64,000 nt of DNA from Streptomyces sp. TRM68416 (GCF_014596915.1 NZ_JACVWU010000010.1:1-64000); one strand, 5' to 3'. Positions 32,747-41,316 are shown, numbered from the stretch's first letter. Translations and numbers: made by a program. Notes: generated by a model from the letters alone, not told the origin.

Positions 32747-32795
32747 TCAGTGGGTGCGCTAAGGTCGCCGGAAGATCGAGGAACGGAGGCTGCGG

Positions 32796-33575
32796 ATGTC
32801 GCGCGACGCCCGCTGGAAGACGCTGCTGGAACTGCTCGTCGAGCGCGGCCGGCTGGACGTCGAGGAGGCGGCGGCCGAGCTGTCGGTCTCGGCCGCGACG
32901 ATCCGGCGTGACTTCGACCAGCTCGCCGAGCAGCAGATGCTGGTGCGCACCCGGGGCGGCGCGGTCGTGCACGGGGTCTCCTACGAGCTGCCGCTGCGCT
33001 ACAAGACGGCCCGGCACGCCTCGGAGAAGGAACGCATCGCCAAGGCGGTGGCCGCGCTGGTCGCACCCGGTGAGGCGGTGGGGCTGACCGGCGGCACGAC
33101 GACGACCGAGGTGGCCCGCGCGCTGGCCGTGCGCGGCGAGCTGGCGTCCGGCTCGCCCGCGCTGACCGTCGTCACCAACGCGCTGAACATCGCCAACGAG
33201 CTTGCCGTACGCCCCCAGTTCAAGATCGTGGTGACCGGCGGGGTCGCCCGCCCGCAGTCGTACGAACTCATCGGACCGCTCGCGGACGGCGTGCTCGGGC
33301 AGATCACGCTCGACGTGGCGGTGCTCGGCGTCGTCGCCTTCGACGTCACGCACGGCGCGGCGGCCAACGACGAGGCGGAGGCGGCGATCAACCGGCTGCT
33401 GTGCGAGCGGGCCGGGCGCGTGGTGGTCGCCGCGGACTCCAGCAAGCTGGGCCGCCGGGCGTTCGCCCGGATCTGCGCCGCCGAGGCGGTGGACACGCTC
33501 GTGACCGACACGGCCGCCGCACCGGAGACGGTCCGGCGCTTCGAGGAGACGGGCATCGAGGTCGTCACGGTCTGA
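32796..33575 (+). CDS. DeoR/GlpR-family regulator of the aldolase/SIS operon
   Basis: A 259-aa protein. HTH: KTLLELLVERGRLDVEEAAAELSV with recognition helix SAATIRRDFDQLAEQQ and wing RTRGGAV. The DeoRC effector domain has GLTGGTTTTEVARAL, VVTNALNIANEL, VVTGGVARPQSYELIGP and VVVAADSSKLG, so it probably binds a phosphosugar. It is divergent from the operon it is expected to repress, with half-sites of TTGCTTG type in between. The ATG at 32796 lies behind GGAGG at a suitable distance. Confidence 0.92.
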   Translation: MSRDARWKTLLELLVERGRLDVEEAAAELSVSAATIRRDFDQLAEQQMLVRTRGGAVVHGVSYELPLRYKTARHASEKERIAKAVAALVAPGEAVGLTGGTTTTEVARALAVRGELASGSPALTVVTNALNIANELAVRPQFKIVVTGGVARPQSYELIGPLADGVLGQITLDVAVLGVVAFDVTHGAAANDEAEAAINRLLCERAGRVVVAADSSKLGRRAFARICAAEAVDTLVTDTAAAPETVRRFEETGIEVVTV

Positions 33576-33654
33576 GGCCGTTCCCGGCCCGGGGGCGCCC
33601 GTTCCCGCCTACGCTGGGACTCCAGGCGCATGTCGGGGGCCACGGGAGGCTGCG

Positions 33655-35490
33655 ATGAGCACAGCACCGAGCGACCAGGAGTTTCCGGGGGAAACGCGGT
33701 ACCTGCCGATCGCCGAGCACGGACTGATCGGCGATCTGCGCAGCGTGGCCCTGGTGGGCACGGACGGAACGATCGACTGGTACTGCTGCCCGTCCTTCGA
33801 CGCCCCGAGCGTCTTCGCCGCGATCCTGGACGCGGAGCGCGGCGGCTGCTTCGAGCTGGCGGCCGCCGTCCCGGCCCGCACCAAGCAGTTCTACTTCCCC
33901 GACACCAACGTCCTGATCACCCGGTTCTTCACCGAGGACGGCGTCGGTGAGGTACAGGACTTCATGCCCGTCGACGGTGCCTCGGTCGAGACCGAACGCC
34001 ACCGGCTGATCCGGCGCGTGCTGTGCGTGCGCGGCTCCATCCCCTTCCGCACCCGGGTCGCCCCGCGCTTCGAGTACGGCACCCAGCGGCACAGCGTCCG
34101 GATGGACGGCGACGTCGCCGTGTTCGAGTCCGCCAAGCTGTCGCTCGGGCTGACCGCGACCGTGCCGCTGGAGGCCGACGGCCCCGACGTACGGGCGGAG
34201 TTCAAGCTCGCCGAGGGCGAGTCCGCGGTGTTCGCGCTCGACCAGGTCGGCGGCGAGGTGTCGCCCCGCCGCTGCCCGAGGGCGGAGGCGGAGGAGCAGT
34301 TCAACTCGACGGTGGCGTACTGGCGGCACTGGCTGTCCGCGTCCAAGTACCGTGGCCGGTGGCGGGAGATGGTGCACCGCTCGGCGCTCACGCTGAAGCT
34401 GCTGACGTACGCGCCCAGCGGGGCCATCGTCGCCGCGCCGACGACCAGCCTGCCCGAGGAACTGGGCGGGGAACGCAACTGGGACTACCGGTACGTGTGG
34501 GTGCGCGACGCCGCGTTCTGCGTGTACGCGCTGCTGCGGCTGGGCTTCACCGGCGAGGCCGAGGCGTTCATGAAGTTCGTCACCCGGCACATCAGTCCCG
34601 GCGACGGCAAGCCCTCGGGACCGCTGCAGATCATGTACGGCATCGACGGCCGCACCGATCTGACCGAGCGCGAACTCGACCACCTGGAGGGTCACCACGG
34701 CTCCGCGCCGGTACGGATCGGCAACGCCGCCGCCGAGCAGCTCCAACTCGACATCTACGGCGCCCTGATCGACTCGATCTACCTCTACGACAAGTGGGCG
34801 CAGCCCATCTCCAGCGACCAGTGGGACGACGTGTGCGCGCTGGTCGACTGGGTCTGCGAGCACTGGGACCAGCCGGACGAGGGCATCTGGGAGACCCGGG
34901 GCGGGCGCAAGAACTTCCTGTACTCGCGCCTGATGTGCTGGGTGGCGATCGAGCGGGCCATCCGGATGGCCAACCGGCGCGGCCTGCCCGCCGACATCGT
35001 CCGCTGGCGCAACTGCCGGGACACCATCTACCGGCGGATCATGGACAAGGGCTGGTCCGAGACCCGTCAGGCGTTCGTCCAGCACGAGGACGACGACGTG
35101 CTCGACGCGGCCGTGCTGATGATGCCGCTGACGAAGTTCATCGCCCCCACCGACCCCAAGTGGCTCTCCACCCTGGACGCCCTGACCGCCGACCTGGTCT
35201 CCGACTCGCTGGTCTACCGCTACGACCCGCAGGCCAGCCCCGACGGGCTGCACGGCGACGAGGGCACGTTCTCGATCTGCTCGTTCTGGTACGTCGAGGC
35301 CCTGGTGCACGCCGGACGCGTGGACGAAGCCCGGCTGGCCTTCGAGAAGATGCTCACCTACGCCAACCATCTCGGCCTGTATGCCGAGGAGATCAGCCAC
35401 ACCGGTGAGCAACAGGGCAACTTCCCGCAGGCGTTCACCCATCTCGCCCTGATCAGCGCCGCGTTCAACCTGGACCGGGCGCTGGGATGA
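33655..35490 (+). CDS. Glycoside hydrolase family 15 protein (trehalase/glucoamylase-like)
   Basis: A 611-aa cytoplasmic enzyme. It has the GH15 N-terminal beta-sandwich (IAEHGLIGDLRSVALVGTDG, IDWYCCPSFDAPSVFAAILD) and the alpha/alpha barrel with NWDYRYVWVRDAAF, YGIDGRTDLTERELDHL, a catalytic Glu candidate in PDEGIWETRGG and a second in GLYAEEISHTGEQQGNFPQA. Actinobacterial homologues of this length include trehalases and alpha-glucosidases; the mycobacterial GH15 trehalase is the nearest described model, so trehalose is a plausible substrate. GGGAGG precedes the ATG. A strong hairpin follows the stop. Confidence 0.88.
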   Translation: MSTAPSDQEFPGETRYLPIAEHGLIGDLRSVALVGTDGTIDWYCCPSFDAPSVFAAILDAERGGCFELAAAVPARTKQFYFPDTNVLITRFFTEDGVGEVQDFMPVDGASVETERHRLIRRVLCVRGSIPFRTRVAPRFEYGTQRHSVRMDGDVAVFESAKLSLGLTATVPLEADGPDVRAEFKLAEGESAVFALDQVGGEVSPRRCPRAEAEEQFNSTVAYWRHWLSASKYRGRWREMVHRSALTLKLLTYAPSGAIVAAPTTSLPEELGGERNWDYRYVWVRDAAFCVYALLRLGFTGEAEAFMKFVTRHISPGDGKPSGPLQIMYGIDGRTDLTERELDHLEGHHGSAPVRIGNAAAEQLQLDIYGALIDSIYLYDKWAQPISSDQWDDVCALVDWVCEHWDQPDEGIWETRGGRKNFLYSRLMCWVAIERAIRMANRRGLPADIVRWRNCRDTIYRRIMDKGWSETRQAFVQHEDDDVLDAAVLMMPLTKFIAPTDPKWLSTLDALTADLVSDSLVYRYDPQASPDGLHGDEGTFSICSFWYVEALVHAGRVDEARLAFEKMLTYANHLGLYAEEISHTGEQQGNFPQAFTHLALISAAFNLDRALG

Positions 35491-35495
35491 CGAGG

Positions 35496-35523
35496 CGGGC
35501 CGGCGGGCTCGTCCGCCGGCCCG
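35496..35523. terminator. Bidirectional terminator hairpin
   Basis: CGGGCCGGCGG-GCTCGT-(inverted arm) forms a perfect 11-bp stem with a 6-nt loop, placed between the convergent GH15 gene and the secreted copper-region gene. Confidence 0.8.
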
Positions 35524-35538
35524 TCAGGGCCCGGGGCA

Positions 35539-36522
35539 TCAGTGTCCGTGACCGGACTCGTCGTGCCCGGACTCCGGCTCCCCCGCCGGGGCCGACGCCT
35601 GCGGTGCCGCCGCTCCGGCCCGGACCGTGAAGGCCGCCGTGCGGACCTTCCCGTCGTGCTTGAAGTCGAGGAAGAGGCGGTAGTCGCCGACGCTCGGGGC
35701 GGTGGCGGTGAAGGAGATGCCGGGACCGGACGCGGTCCTGCCGTCGCCGGGTTCGCCGTTGGGGTGGACGTGCAGGTAGGCGAGGTCGCCGGAGCGCAGG
35801 GCGACCAGGTGGCCGTAGGCGCCGAGGTAGGGCTGGAGGTCGGTGACGGGCTTGCCGTCGCGTGAGACGTTCAGCTTCAGTTCGCTCCCCGCGCCGGGGC
35901 GCAGCGTGCCGTCCAGGGTGACCTGGTAGCCGTCGACCTCGGCGGTGGCCCTGGCCGCGGGCAGGCGCTGGGGCTCGTACGACCCGGACGCGGCGAGGTC
36001 GGCCCCGAGGGTGAGGTTCTCGGCGCCCTTCTTGGCCGGGGTGAAGTCGGCGAAGACCCGGTAGCCGCCCGCGCGGGGCAGGTCGACGGGGGTGCTCCAG
36101 GTTCCGTCGGCGGCGCGGGTGGGGTGCAGGTGCCGGTAGGTGACCAGGTCGCGCGAGGCGATGATCAGGTGCAGTTCCTTGTCGTGCTCGCGCTCGTACG
36201 CGGTGACCGCGCGGCCCCTGGCGTCCCGTATGACGAAGCGCAGGTCGGTGCGCTCGCGGGCGGTGACGGCCGGGGTGCGCAGGTCGAGGGTGTAGCCGGC
36301 CTCGGAGATCTGGAGTCCGCCGGCCGGTTCCGTGCCGTGCCCGCCCTCCGCCGCGTGCCCACCGCCTTCCTCCGGGGCCGGTGAGGGCTCGGCGTGGCTT
36401 TCGTGGCGGGCGGGCGCGGGGTCGTCCGTGACGGAGCCCACGCTCTGGCCGACTCCGTAGGCGGTGCCGAACGTGGCGGCCAGCCCGGCGGCGAACGCGG
36501 TGATCTTCAGTCCGGCGTGCAT
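35539..36522 (-). CDS. His-rich secreted protein of the copper locus
   Basis: A 327-aa precursor with an N-terminal signal or anchor (MHAGLKITAFAAGLAATFGT). It has a His-rich, acidic linker (residues about 38-68, with HESHAEP, GGGHAAEGGHG) and two beta-sandwich-like regions (LRFVIRDARGRAVTAYE, HLIIASRDLVTYRHLHPT; then LKLNVSRDGKPVTDLQPYLG, HLVALRSGDLAYLHVHP). It ends in a His-rich tail (SGHDESGHGH). The paired HLHP/HVHP motifs and His-rich tails fit extracytoplasmic copper binding. It is divergent from copZ-copA, with CsoR-type palindromes between them and CAGGAG before the ATG at 36522, so it is probably copper induced. Its exact role is unknown. Confidence 0.78.
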   Translation of the reverse strand: MHAGLKITAFAAGLAATFGTAYGVGQSVGSVTDDPAPARHESHAEPSPAPEEGGGHAAEGGHGTEPAGGLQISEAGYTLDLRTPAVTARERTDLRFVIRDARGRAVTAYEREHDKELHLIIASRDLVTYRHLHPTRAADGTWSTPVDLPRAGGYRVFADFTPAKKGAENLTLGADLAASGSYEPQRLPAARATAEVDGYQVTLDGTLRPGAGSELKLNVSRDGKPVTDLQPYLGAYGHLVALRSGDLAYLHVHPNGEPGDGRTASGPGISFTATAPSVGDYRLFLDFKHDGKVRTAAFTVRAGAAAPQASAPAGEPESGHDESGHGH

Positions 36523-36576
36523 GACGGTCTCCTGGGTGTCAGGGCCTCCCTGCGAGGCCTTTCCATGCGGCTCACC

Positions 36577-36593
36577 ATACCCCTAGGGGGTAT
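36577..36593. promoter_or_regulatory. CsoR-type copper operator 1
   Basis: ATACCCCTAGGGGGTAT is a near-perfect palindrome of the TACCC...GGGTA type bound by copper-sensing CsoR repressors. It lies 55 bp upstream of the secreted copper-region gene start. Confidence 0.85.
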
Positions 36594-36623
36594 AAAGTCA
36601 ACCCGAGTCCGGGCTTGCGTTCA

Positions 36624-36642
36624 GTACCCCCCAGGGGTATAC
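36624..36642. promoter_or_regulatory. CsoR-type copper operator 2
   Basis: GTACCCCCCAGGGGTATAC sits midway between the divergent start codons. TACCCC and GGGGTA arms are intact. Confidence 0.82.
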
Positions 36643-36657
36643 ATGGTGTCCGGCAAG

Positions 36658-36676
36658 GATACCCCCAGCCGGTATC
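36658..36676. promoter_or_regulatory. CsoR-type copper operator 3 (weaker)
   Basis: GATACCCCCAGCCGGTATC keeps GATACC and GGTATC ends but has a less perfect G-tract core. It ends 36 bp before the copZ start codon. Confidence 0.7.
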
Positions 36677-36712
36677 CCGCCCCCCATGGACCACGCACTC
36701 GGGAGGAACCCC

Positions 36713-37009
36713 ATGTCCACGACCGCGACCTCGTCCTGCTGCTCCCCCTCCGGCACCTGCTCGACCGCCTCCGCGACGCCCGCGCAGACGGCCGCCGCCG
36801 TCACCACCACCTACGCCGTCTCCGGCATGACCTGCGGCCACTGCAAGGCCACGCTCACCAAGGTCATCGGCGAGTTGGACGGCGTGACCGGCGTCGACGT
36901 CGACCTCGGCACCGGCCTCGTCACGGTCACCAGCACCACGGAGCCGAACGACACCCTCGTCGCCGAGGTCGTCGACGAGGCCGGCTACGAGCTGACCGGC
37001 CGGGCCTGA
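36713..37009 (+). CDS. copZ: CopZ-like copper chaperone with Cys-rich N-terminal extension
   Basis: A 98-aa protein. Residues about 33-98 form a heavy-metal-associated domain with the copper site GMTCGHC (Cys41, Cys44) and the expected beta-alpha-beta-beta-alpha-beta pattern (TLTKVIGELDGVTGVDVDL, LVAEVVDEAGYEL). The first 30 residues are Ser/Thr/Ala-rich and hold three extra cysteines (SSCCSPSGTC), which could provide a second thiol site. It delivers Cu(I) to CopA, encoded 94 bp downstream. GGGAGGA precedes the ATG at 36713. Three CsoR-type sites lie upstream; no csoR gene is in the window. Confidence 0.9.
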   Translation: MSTTATSSCCSPSGTCSTASATPAQTAAAVTTTYAVSGMTCGHCKATLTKVIGELDGVTGVDVDLGTGLVTVTSTTEPNDTLVAEVVDEAGYELTGRA

Positions 37010-37103
37010 CCGCACCGCCCCACCGGGCCTGACCGCACTTCCCCTCCCCCGCCGGGACCCGCCCCGCCCGGGTCCCGGCCTCCGTCCCGTACGAGGAGCA
37101 GAC

Positions 37104-39347
37104 ATGACCACCAGCGTGACCACCGACGTCGAACTCGCCATCGGGGGCATGACGTGCGCCTCGTGCGCGGCGCGGATCGAGAAGAAGCTGAACCGGATGG
37201 AAGGGGTGACGGCGACCGTCAACTACGCCACGGAGAAGGCGAAGGTGAGTTTCGGCGGGGATGTGTCGGTGCCGGATCTCATCGCGACGGTGGAAGCGAC
37301 CGGGTACACGGCCCAGGAGCCCGTGCCCGAGCCGGAGGCCGTGCCGGAGGCGGTCGTCTCCGACGAACTGCGGCCGCTGCGGGAGCGGTTGGTCACGGCC
37401 GTGGTGCTGGCGGTGCCGGTGATCGCGATGGCGATGGTGCCGGCGTTGCAGTTCGAGTACTGGCAGTGGCTGTCGCTCACCCTGGCGGCGCCGGTGGTCA
37501 CCTATGCCGCCTGGCCCTTCCACAGGGCCGCCTTCACCAACGCCCGGCACGGTGCGGCGACAATGGACACGCTGATCTCGGTGGGCACCTCGGCGGCGTT
37601 CCTGTGGTCGCTGTGGGCGCTGTTCTTCGGCACCGCCGGCACACCGGGGATGACCCACCCCTTCGAGCTGACCATCGCCCGCAGCGACGGCGCCGGGAAC
37701 ATCTACCTGGAGGCGGCGGCCGGAGTCACCGCGTTCATCCTGGCCGGCCGCTACTTCGAGGCCCGCTCCAAGCGCAAGGCCGGCGCGGCCCTGAAGGCGC
37801 TGCTGGAACTGGGCGCCAAGGACGTCACCGTGCTGCGTGACGGCCGTGAAGTGCTCATCCCGGTGGGTGAGTTGGGGGTCGGGGACCGGTTCCTGGTGCG
37901 ACCGGGCGAGAAGATCGCCACCGACGGGGTGGTGGTCGAGGGCTCTTCCGCGGTGGACGCCTCCATGCTCACCGGCGAGTCCGTGCCCGTGGAGGTCTCC
38001 GTGGGGGACACGGTCACCGGCGCGACCATCAATGCCGGCGGGCGTCTGGTGGTGGAGGCCACCCGGATCGGGACCGACACCCAACTGGCCCGTATGGCAC
38101 GGCTGGTGGAGGACGCGCAGAACGGCAAGGCTGCCGCCCAGCGTCTGGCCGACAGGATCTCCGCCGTGTTCGTGCCCGTCGTCATCGCCCTCGCGCTGGG
38201 CACCCTGGGCTTCTGGCTCGGCAACGGCGCCGGTCTGACCGCCGCGTTCACCGCCGCCGTCGCCGTCCTGATCATCGCCTGCCCGTGCGCCCTGGGCCTG
38301 GCCACCCCGACCGCGCTGATGGTCGGCACCGGCCGCGGCGCCCAGCTCGGCATCCTCATCAAGGGCCCCGAAGTACTGGAGTCCACCCGTCGCGTCGACA
38401 CCATCGTGCTGGACAAGACCGGCACCGTCACCACCGGCCGCATGACCCTCCTCGCCGTGCACACCGCCGACACCGCGGACGAGGCCGACGTGCTGCGCCT
38501 GGCCGGCGCCCTGGAGCACGCCTCCGAGCACCCCGTCGCCCGCGCCGTCGCCGACGCCGCCGCGGCCAAGCTCGGCACCCTGCCCGCCCCGGAGGACTTC
38601 GCCAACGTCGCCGGTCTCGGCGTCCAGGGCATCGTCGACGGCCACGCCGTCCTCGTAGGCCGCGAGCAGTTGCTCAACGAGTGGGCGATCGAGCTGCCCG
38701 CCGAGCTGGCCCGGGCCAAGGCCGAGGCGGAGGCGGCAGGCCGCACCGCCATCGCGGTCGCCTGGGACGGCGAGGCCCGCGCGGTCCTGGAAGTCGCCGA
38801 CGCCGTCAAGGACACCAGCGCCGAAGCCGTCGAGAGGCTGCGCGCGCTCGGCCTGACGCCGATCCTGCTCACCGGCGACCACCAGGCCGTCGCCGCGTCC
38901 GTGGCCGCCCAGGTCGGCATCGACGCCGAGCACGTCATCGCCGAGGTGCTGCCCCAGGACAAGGTGGACGTCGTCAAGCGCCTGCAGGCGGAGGGCCGTT
39001 CGGTCGCCATGGTCGGCGACGGTGTCAACGACGCCGCCGCCCTCGCCCAGGCCGACCTCGGCCTGGCCATGGGCACCGGCACCGACGCCGCGATCGAAGC
39101 CGGTGACCTCACCCTCGTGGGCGGCGACCTGCGCACCGCCGCCGACGCCATCCGGCTGGCCCGCCGCACCCTGGGCACCATCCGCTCCAACCTGTTCTGG
39201 GCCTTCGCCTACAACGTCGCCGCCCTTCCCCTGGCCGCCGCCGGCCTCCTCAACCCGATGCTCGCCGGAGCGGCCATGGCCTTCTCCTCCGTCTTCGTCG
39301 TCGGCAACAGCCTCCGGCTGCGCGGCTTCCGGCCCACCCACCACTGA
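37104..39347 (+). CDS. copA: Cu(I)-exporting P1B-type ATPase
   Basis: A 747-aa protein. N-terminal HMA domain with GMTCASC (Cys18, Cys21), eight membrane helices, the intramembrane copper site CPC (about 393-395), TGES actuator loop, phosphorylation motif DKTGT (Asp about 437), HP in ASEHPVARAV (P1B signature) and GDGVNDAAAL. Late membrane segment YNVAALPLAAAGLLNP and the MAFSSVFVVGNSLRL ending are typical of P1B-1 copper exporters. It pumps Cu(I) out of the cytoplasm. GAGGAG lies before the ATG; the gene is in an operon with copZ and under the same copper operators. Confidence 0.95.
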   Translation: MTTSVTTDVELAIGGMTCASCAARIEKKLNRMEGVTATVNYATEKAKVSFGGDVSVPDLIATVEATGYTAQEPVPEPEAVPEAVVSDELRPLRERLVTAVVLAVPVIAMAMVPALQFEYWQWLSLTLAAPVVTYAAWPFHRAAFTNARHGAATMDTLISVGTSAAFLWSLWALFFGTAGTPGMTHPFELTIARSDGAGNIYLEAAAGVTAFILAGRYFEARSKRKAGAALKALLELGAKDVTVLRDGREVLIPVGELGVGDRFLVRPGEKIATDGVVVEGSSAVDASMLTGESVPVEVSVGDTVTGATINAGGRLVVEATRIGTDTQLARMARLVEDAQNGKAAAQRLADRISAVFVPVVIALALGTLGFWLGNGAGLTAAFTAAVAVLIIACPCALGLATPTALMVGTGRGAQLGILIKGPEVLESTRRVDTIVLDKTGTVTTGRMTLLAVHTADTADEADVLRLAGALEHASEHPVARAVADAAAAKLGTLPAPEDFANVAGLGVQGIVDGHAVLVGREQLLNEWAIELPAELARAKAEAEAAGRTAIAVAWDGEARAVLEVADAVKDTSAEAVERLRALGLTPILLTGDHQAVAASVAAQVGIDAEHVIAEVLPQDKVDVVKRLQAEGRSVAMVGDGVNDAAALAQADLGLAMGTGTDAAIEAGDLTLVGGDLRTAADAIRLARRTLGTIRSNLFWAFAYNVAALPLAAAGLLNPMLAGAAMAFSSVFVVGNSLRLRGFRPTHH

Positions 39348-39367
39348 CCCACCGACCGGGAGCGGTC

Positions 39368-39403
39368 GACTCCGTCAGCCCCTTCGAGGCGGCCGGCGGA
39401 GTC
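39368..39403. terminator. Hairpin between copA and the convergent methyltransferase gene
   Basis: GACTCCG (39368-39374) pairs with CGGAGTC (39397-39403) around a 22-nt loop that contains further GGC/GCC pairing. It is placed between convergent stop codons. Confidence 0.55.
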
Positions 39404-39409
39404 GGCCGT

Positions 39410-40222
39410 TCAGTCCGCAGCCGCCACCCGCCCGAGCACCAGCAGGTAGGGAACCTCCAGCACGAGCGTGCCGTCCTGCGCCCGGTTGTTCTCCTCGAAC
39501 AGCCCGGCCAGAGCGGCACGGGCCCGGTCCCAGCGCCCGGCGGCCTCAAGGGCCGCGCGGTGGGCGCGCAGGGGGCCGGGCTTGTTCTCGAAGACCCGTA
39601 CGGCGTGTTCCACACCGGGGTAGACAACGCGGACGTGGCACACCTGCATCCGGACGGTGACGGGCAGCGGCGCGAACCAGGCGCCCACCCGGTCGGGGTC
39701 GCCCCACTGGGTGGGCGGCAGGGACTTCGGGCGGTCGTCCAGGTGGGCCAGGACCGTCGGGGCGATGCGGCCCATGACGCCGTCGGGTGTCCAGGAGGCG
39801 ACGGCGACCACCGCCCGCGCGCGGCAGACCCGGACGAGTTCGGCGGCGGCGCGTGCGGCGTCGGGGGCGAACATCACGCCGAAGGTGGACAGGACGAGGT
39901 CGAAGACTCCCCTCGGGAACGGGAGCGCCAGGGCGTCCCCGGCGACGAAGTCCGCCCGGTGCGCGAGGCCGGACGTCCGTGCCCGCTGCGCGGCGATCCC
40001 CAGCAGGCCGGGCTCAAGGTCCAGTCCTACGACCGGGATTCCGGCGCGGGCCGCGGCGAGCGCCCCCGGTCCGGATCCGGTGCCGACGTCGAGGGCGCGG
40101 AGGGTGGCGGGCGGTGTCGTGCCGCCGAGTTCCGCCACCGCGGCCCCCACCACGTCCCGCGCCGCATGCGCCCACGCGTCGCCCGCGCTCGCGTAGTCGC
40201 CGCCCCGCCAGCCTCCGCTCAC
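39410..40222 (-). CDS. Class I SAM-dependent methyltransferase
   Basis: A 270-aa protein. SAM-binding motif I LRALDVGTGSGPGALAAA, an acidic residue after the second strand (VVGLDLEPGLLGIAAQRA), FVAGDALALPFPRGVFDLVL and FAPDAARAAAELVRVCR. The pattern is the UbiE/Methyltransf_11 group acting on small molecules. The substrate is unknown. GTG at 40222 overlaps the stop of the upstream reductase gene by 4 bp, so both are translationally coupled and share the TetR-controlled promoter near 41254. Confidence 0.87.
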   Translation of the reverse strand: MSGGWRGGDYASAGDAWAHAARDVVGAAVAELGGTTPPATLRALDVGTGSGPGALAAARAGIPVVGLDLEPGLLGIAAQRARTSGLAHRADFVAGDALALPFPRGVFDLVLSTFGVMFAPDAARAAAELVRVCRARAVVAVASWTPDGVMGRIAPTVLAHLDDRPKSLPPTQWGDPDRVGAWFAPLPVTVRMQVCHVRVVYPGVEHAVRVFENKPGPLRAHRAALEAAGRWDRARAALAGLFEENNRAQDGTLVLEVPYLLVLGRVAAAD

Positions 40223-41253
40223 TCCCCCTCCCCCGGCGCCGCCCGCCGCACCGTGACCCCGTCCGCGCCGAGCCTCTCGGGCAGATCGGCCAGCGCCGGC
40301 AGCCGCTCGATGTGGTGCACCCCCGTCGGCAGCGCCCCGGTCAGCACCTCGCCCGCCACCTCGGCGGCGACCAGGCCGGTCACCCGGCTCTGCTCGCGCC
40401 CGGCGAGGACGAACGCGGCATGCCCGTCCCCGTCGTACGCGTCGGCGCGCAGGGCGAATCCGTCCCCGCCCAGGTGTACGCGGGTGAAGGCGGCGGTGAG
40501 CAGGCGCCGCAGCCCCTCGCGGCGGGCGCCCCCGGTCCGGCGTACGGCGAAGAGGGCGGCGGTCAGCAGCGGGGAGTCGAGGCACAGCCGTGTCGTCACC
40601 CGGGGGACGCCGAGTGTGCCGCGCAGGGTGTGCTGGTCGGAGAACGGGAACGGATGGGCGGTGCGGACGCCGTGGCCCGGCAGGCTCACCTTCCGCGGGC
40701 GGTCCGTCACCGGCTCGGCAAGGCCCGCGACGGTCCAGCGCACCGCGTCGGTGCCGTGGCGCTCGCCGGAGCCGAGGAGCACCGTCAGGTCGAGCCGGTC
40801 CGCCCCGCCGAGCGCCCGGTGGGCCCGCAGGGCGAGCAGGTTGGTCAGGCCGGGGGCGACGCCGACGCTCAGTACGGCCGTGGCGCCGGACTCGACGGCG
40901 AGGGCGTGCAGGCCGGACACGGCGTCGAGCAGGCGGTACGAGGCGCCCACGTCCACCAGGTGGATGCCGCGTTCCAGGCAGGCGCGGGCGATCGACGCGT
41001 CCGCGGGTTCGACGCAGAGCACCACCGCGCCGACGTCGCCCAGTTCGTCGAGCACGCGCCGGAAGTCCTCGGGGTCGCCGACGTCGGCCCGCACCCCGCC
41101 GAGCCGACGGGCCCGCTCCCCGTCGCGTCCGGCGGGGAGCACCCGCCCCGGGAACCGCTCCGCCAGCCGGGAGGTCACCGTGGCGCCCACGGCGCCGTAG
41201 CCGCCGACGACGAGGATCCGGCCCTCGGGGGACCGCTTTTTCACTGTAGTCAT
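40219..41253 (-). CDS. Saccharopine-dehydrogenase-like NAD(P)-binding protein
   Basis: A 344-aa protein with an N-terminal Rossmann fold (ILVVGGYGAVGATVTSRLAE, PAGRDGERARRLGG, ADVGDPEDFRRVL) and AVVLCVEPADASIARACLER, as in saccharopine-dehydrogenase-family reductases. The catalytic-domain part is divergent (VGVAPGLTNLLALRAHRAL). The family includes trans-acting enoyl reductases and membrane-associated paralogues; the substrate is unknown. The ATG at 41253 lies within a palindromic operator; a GTG three codons later has better GGAG spacing and may be the true start. First gene of the operon with the methyltransferase. Confidence 0.8.
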   Translation of the reverse strand: MTTVKKRSPEGRILVVGGYGAVGATVTSRLAERFPGRVLPAGRDGERARRLGGVRADVGDPEDFRRVLDELGDVGAVVLCVEPADASIARACLERGIHLVDVGASYRLLDAVSGLHALAVESGATAVLSVGVAPGLTNLLALRAHRALGGADRLDLTVLLGSGERHGTDAVRWTVAGLAEPVTDRPRKVSLPGHGVRTAHPFPFSDQHTLRGTLGVPRVTTRLCLDSPLLTAALFAVRRTGGARREGLRRLLTAAFTRVHLGGDGFALRADAYDGDGHAAFVLAGREQSRVTGLVAAEVAGEVLTGALPTGVHHIERLPALADLPERLGADGVTVRRAAPGEGE

Positions 41254-41287
41254 ACTCCAGTGACTTACACTGTAGTCTCACTACAGT
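41243..41287. promoter_or_regulatory. Two palindromic TetR operators
   Basis: ACTGTAGTCTCACTACAGT (41269-41287) is a perfect 8+8 inverted repeat with a 3-bp centre. ACTGTAGTCATACTCCAGT (41243-41261) is the same site with one arm imperfect. Their centres are 26 bp apart, between the divergent tetR gene and the reductase operon, and the second covers the reductase start codon. Confidence 0.85.
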
Positions 41288-41316
41288 CAAAAAGGTCGAT
41301 CCCGGAAGGCAGCACC

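Noticed and set aside
36927..39344. Long open frame on the minus strand opposite copA, rich in Gly, His, Asp and Arg
   Set aside because: It is an antisense shadow of a well-supported ATPase gene caused by high GC at third positions, with no known domain and low-complexity composition.
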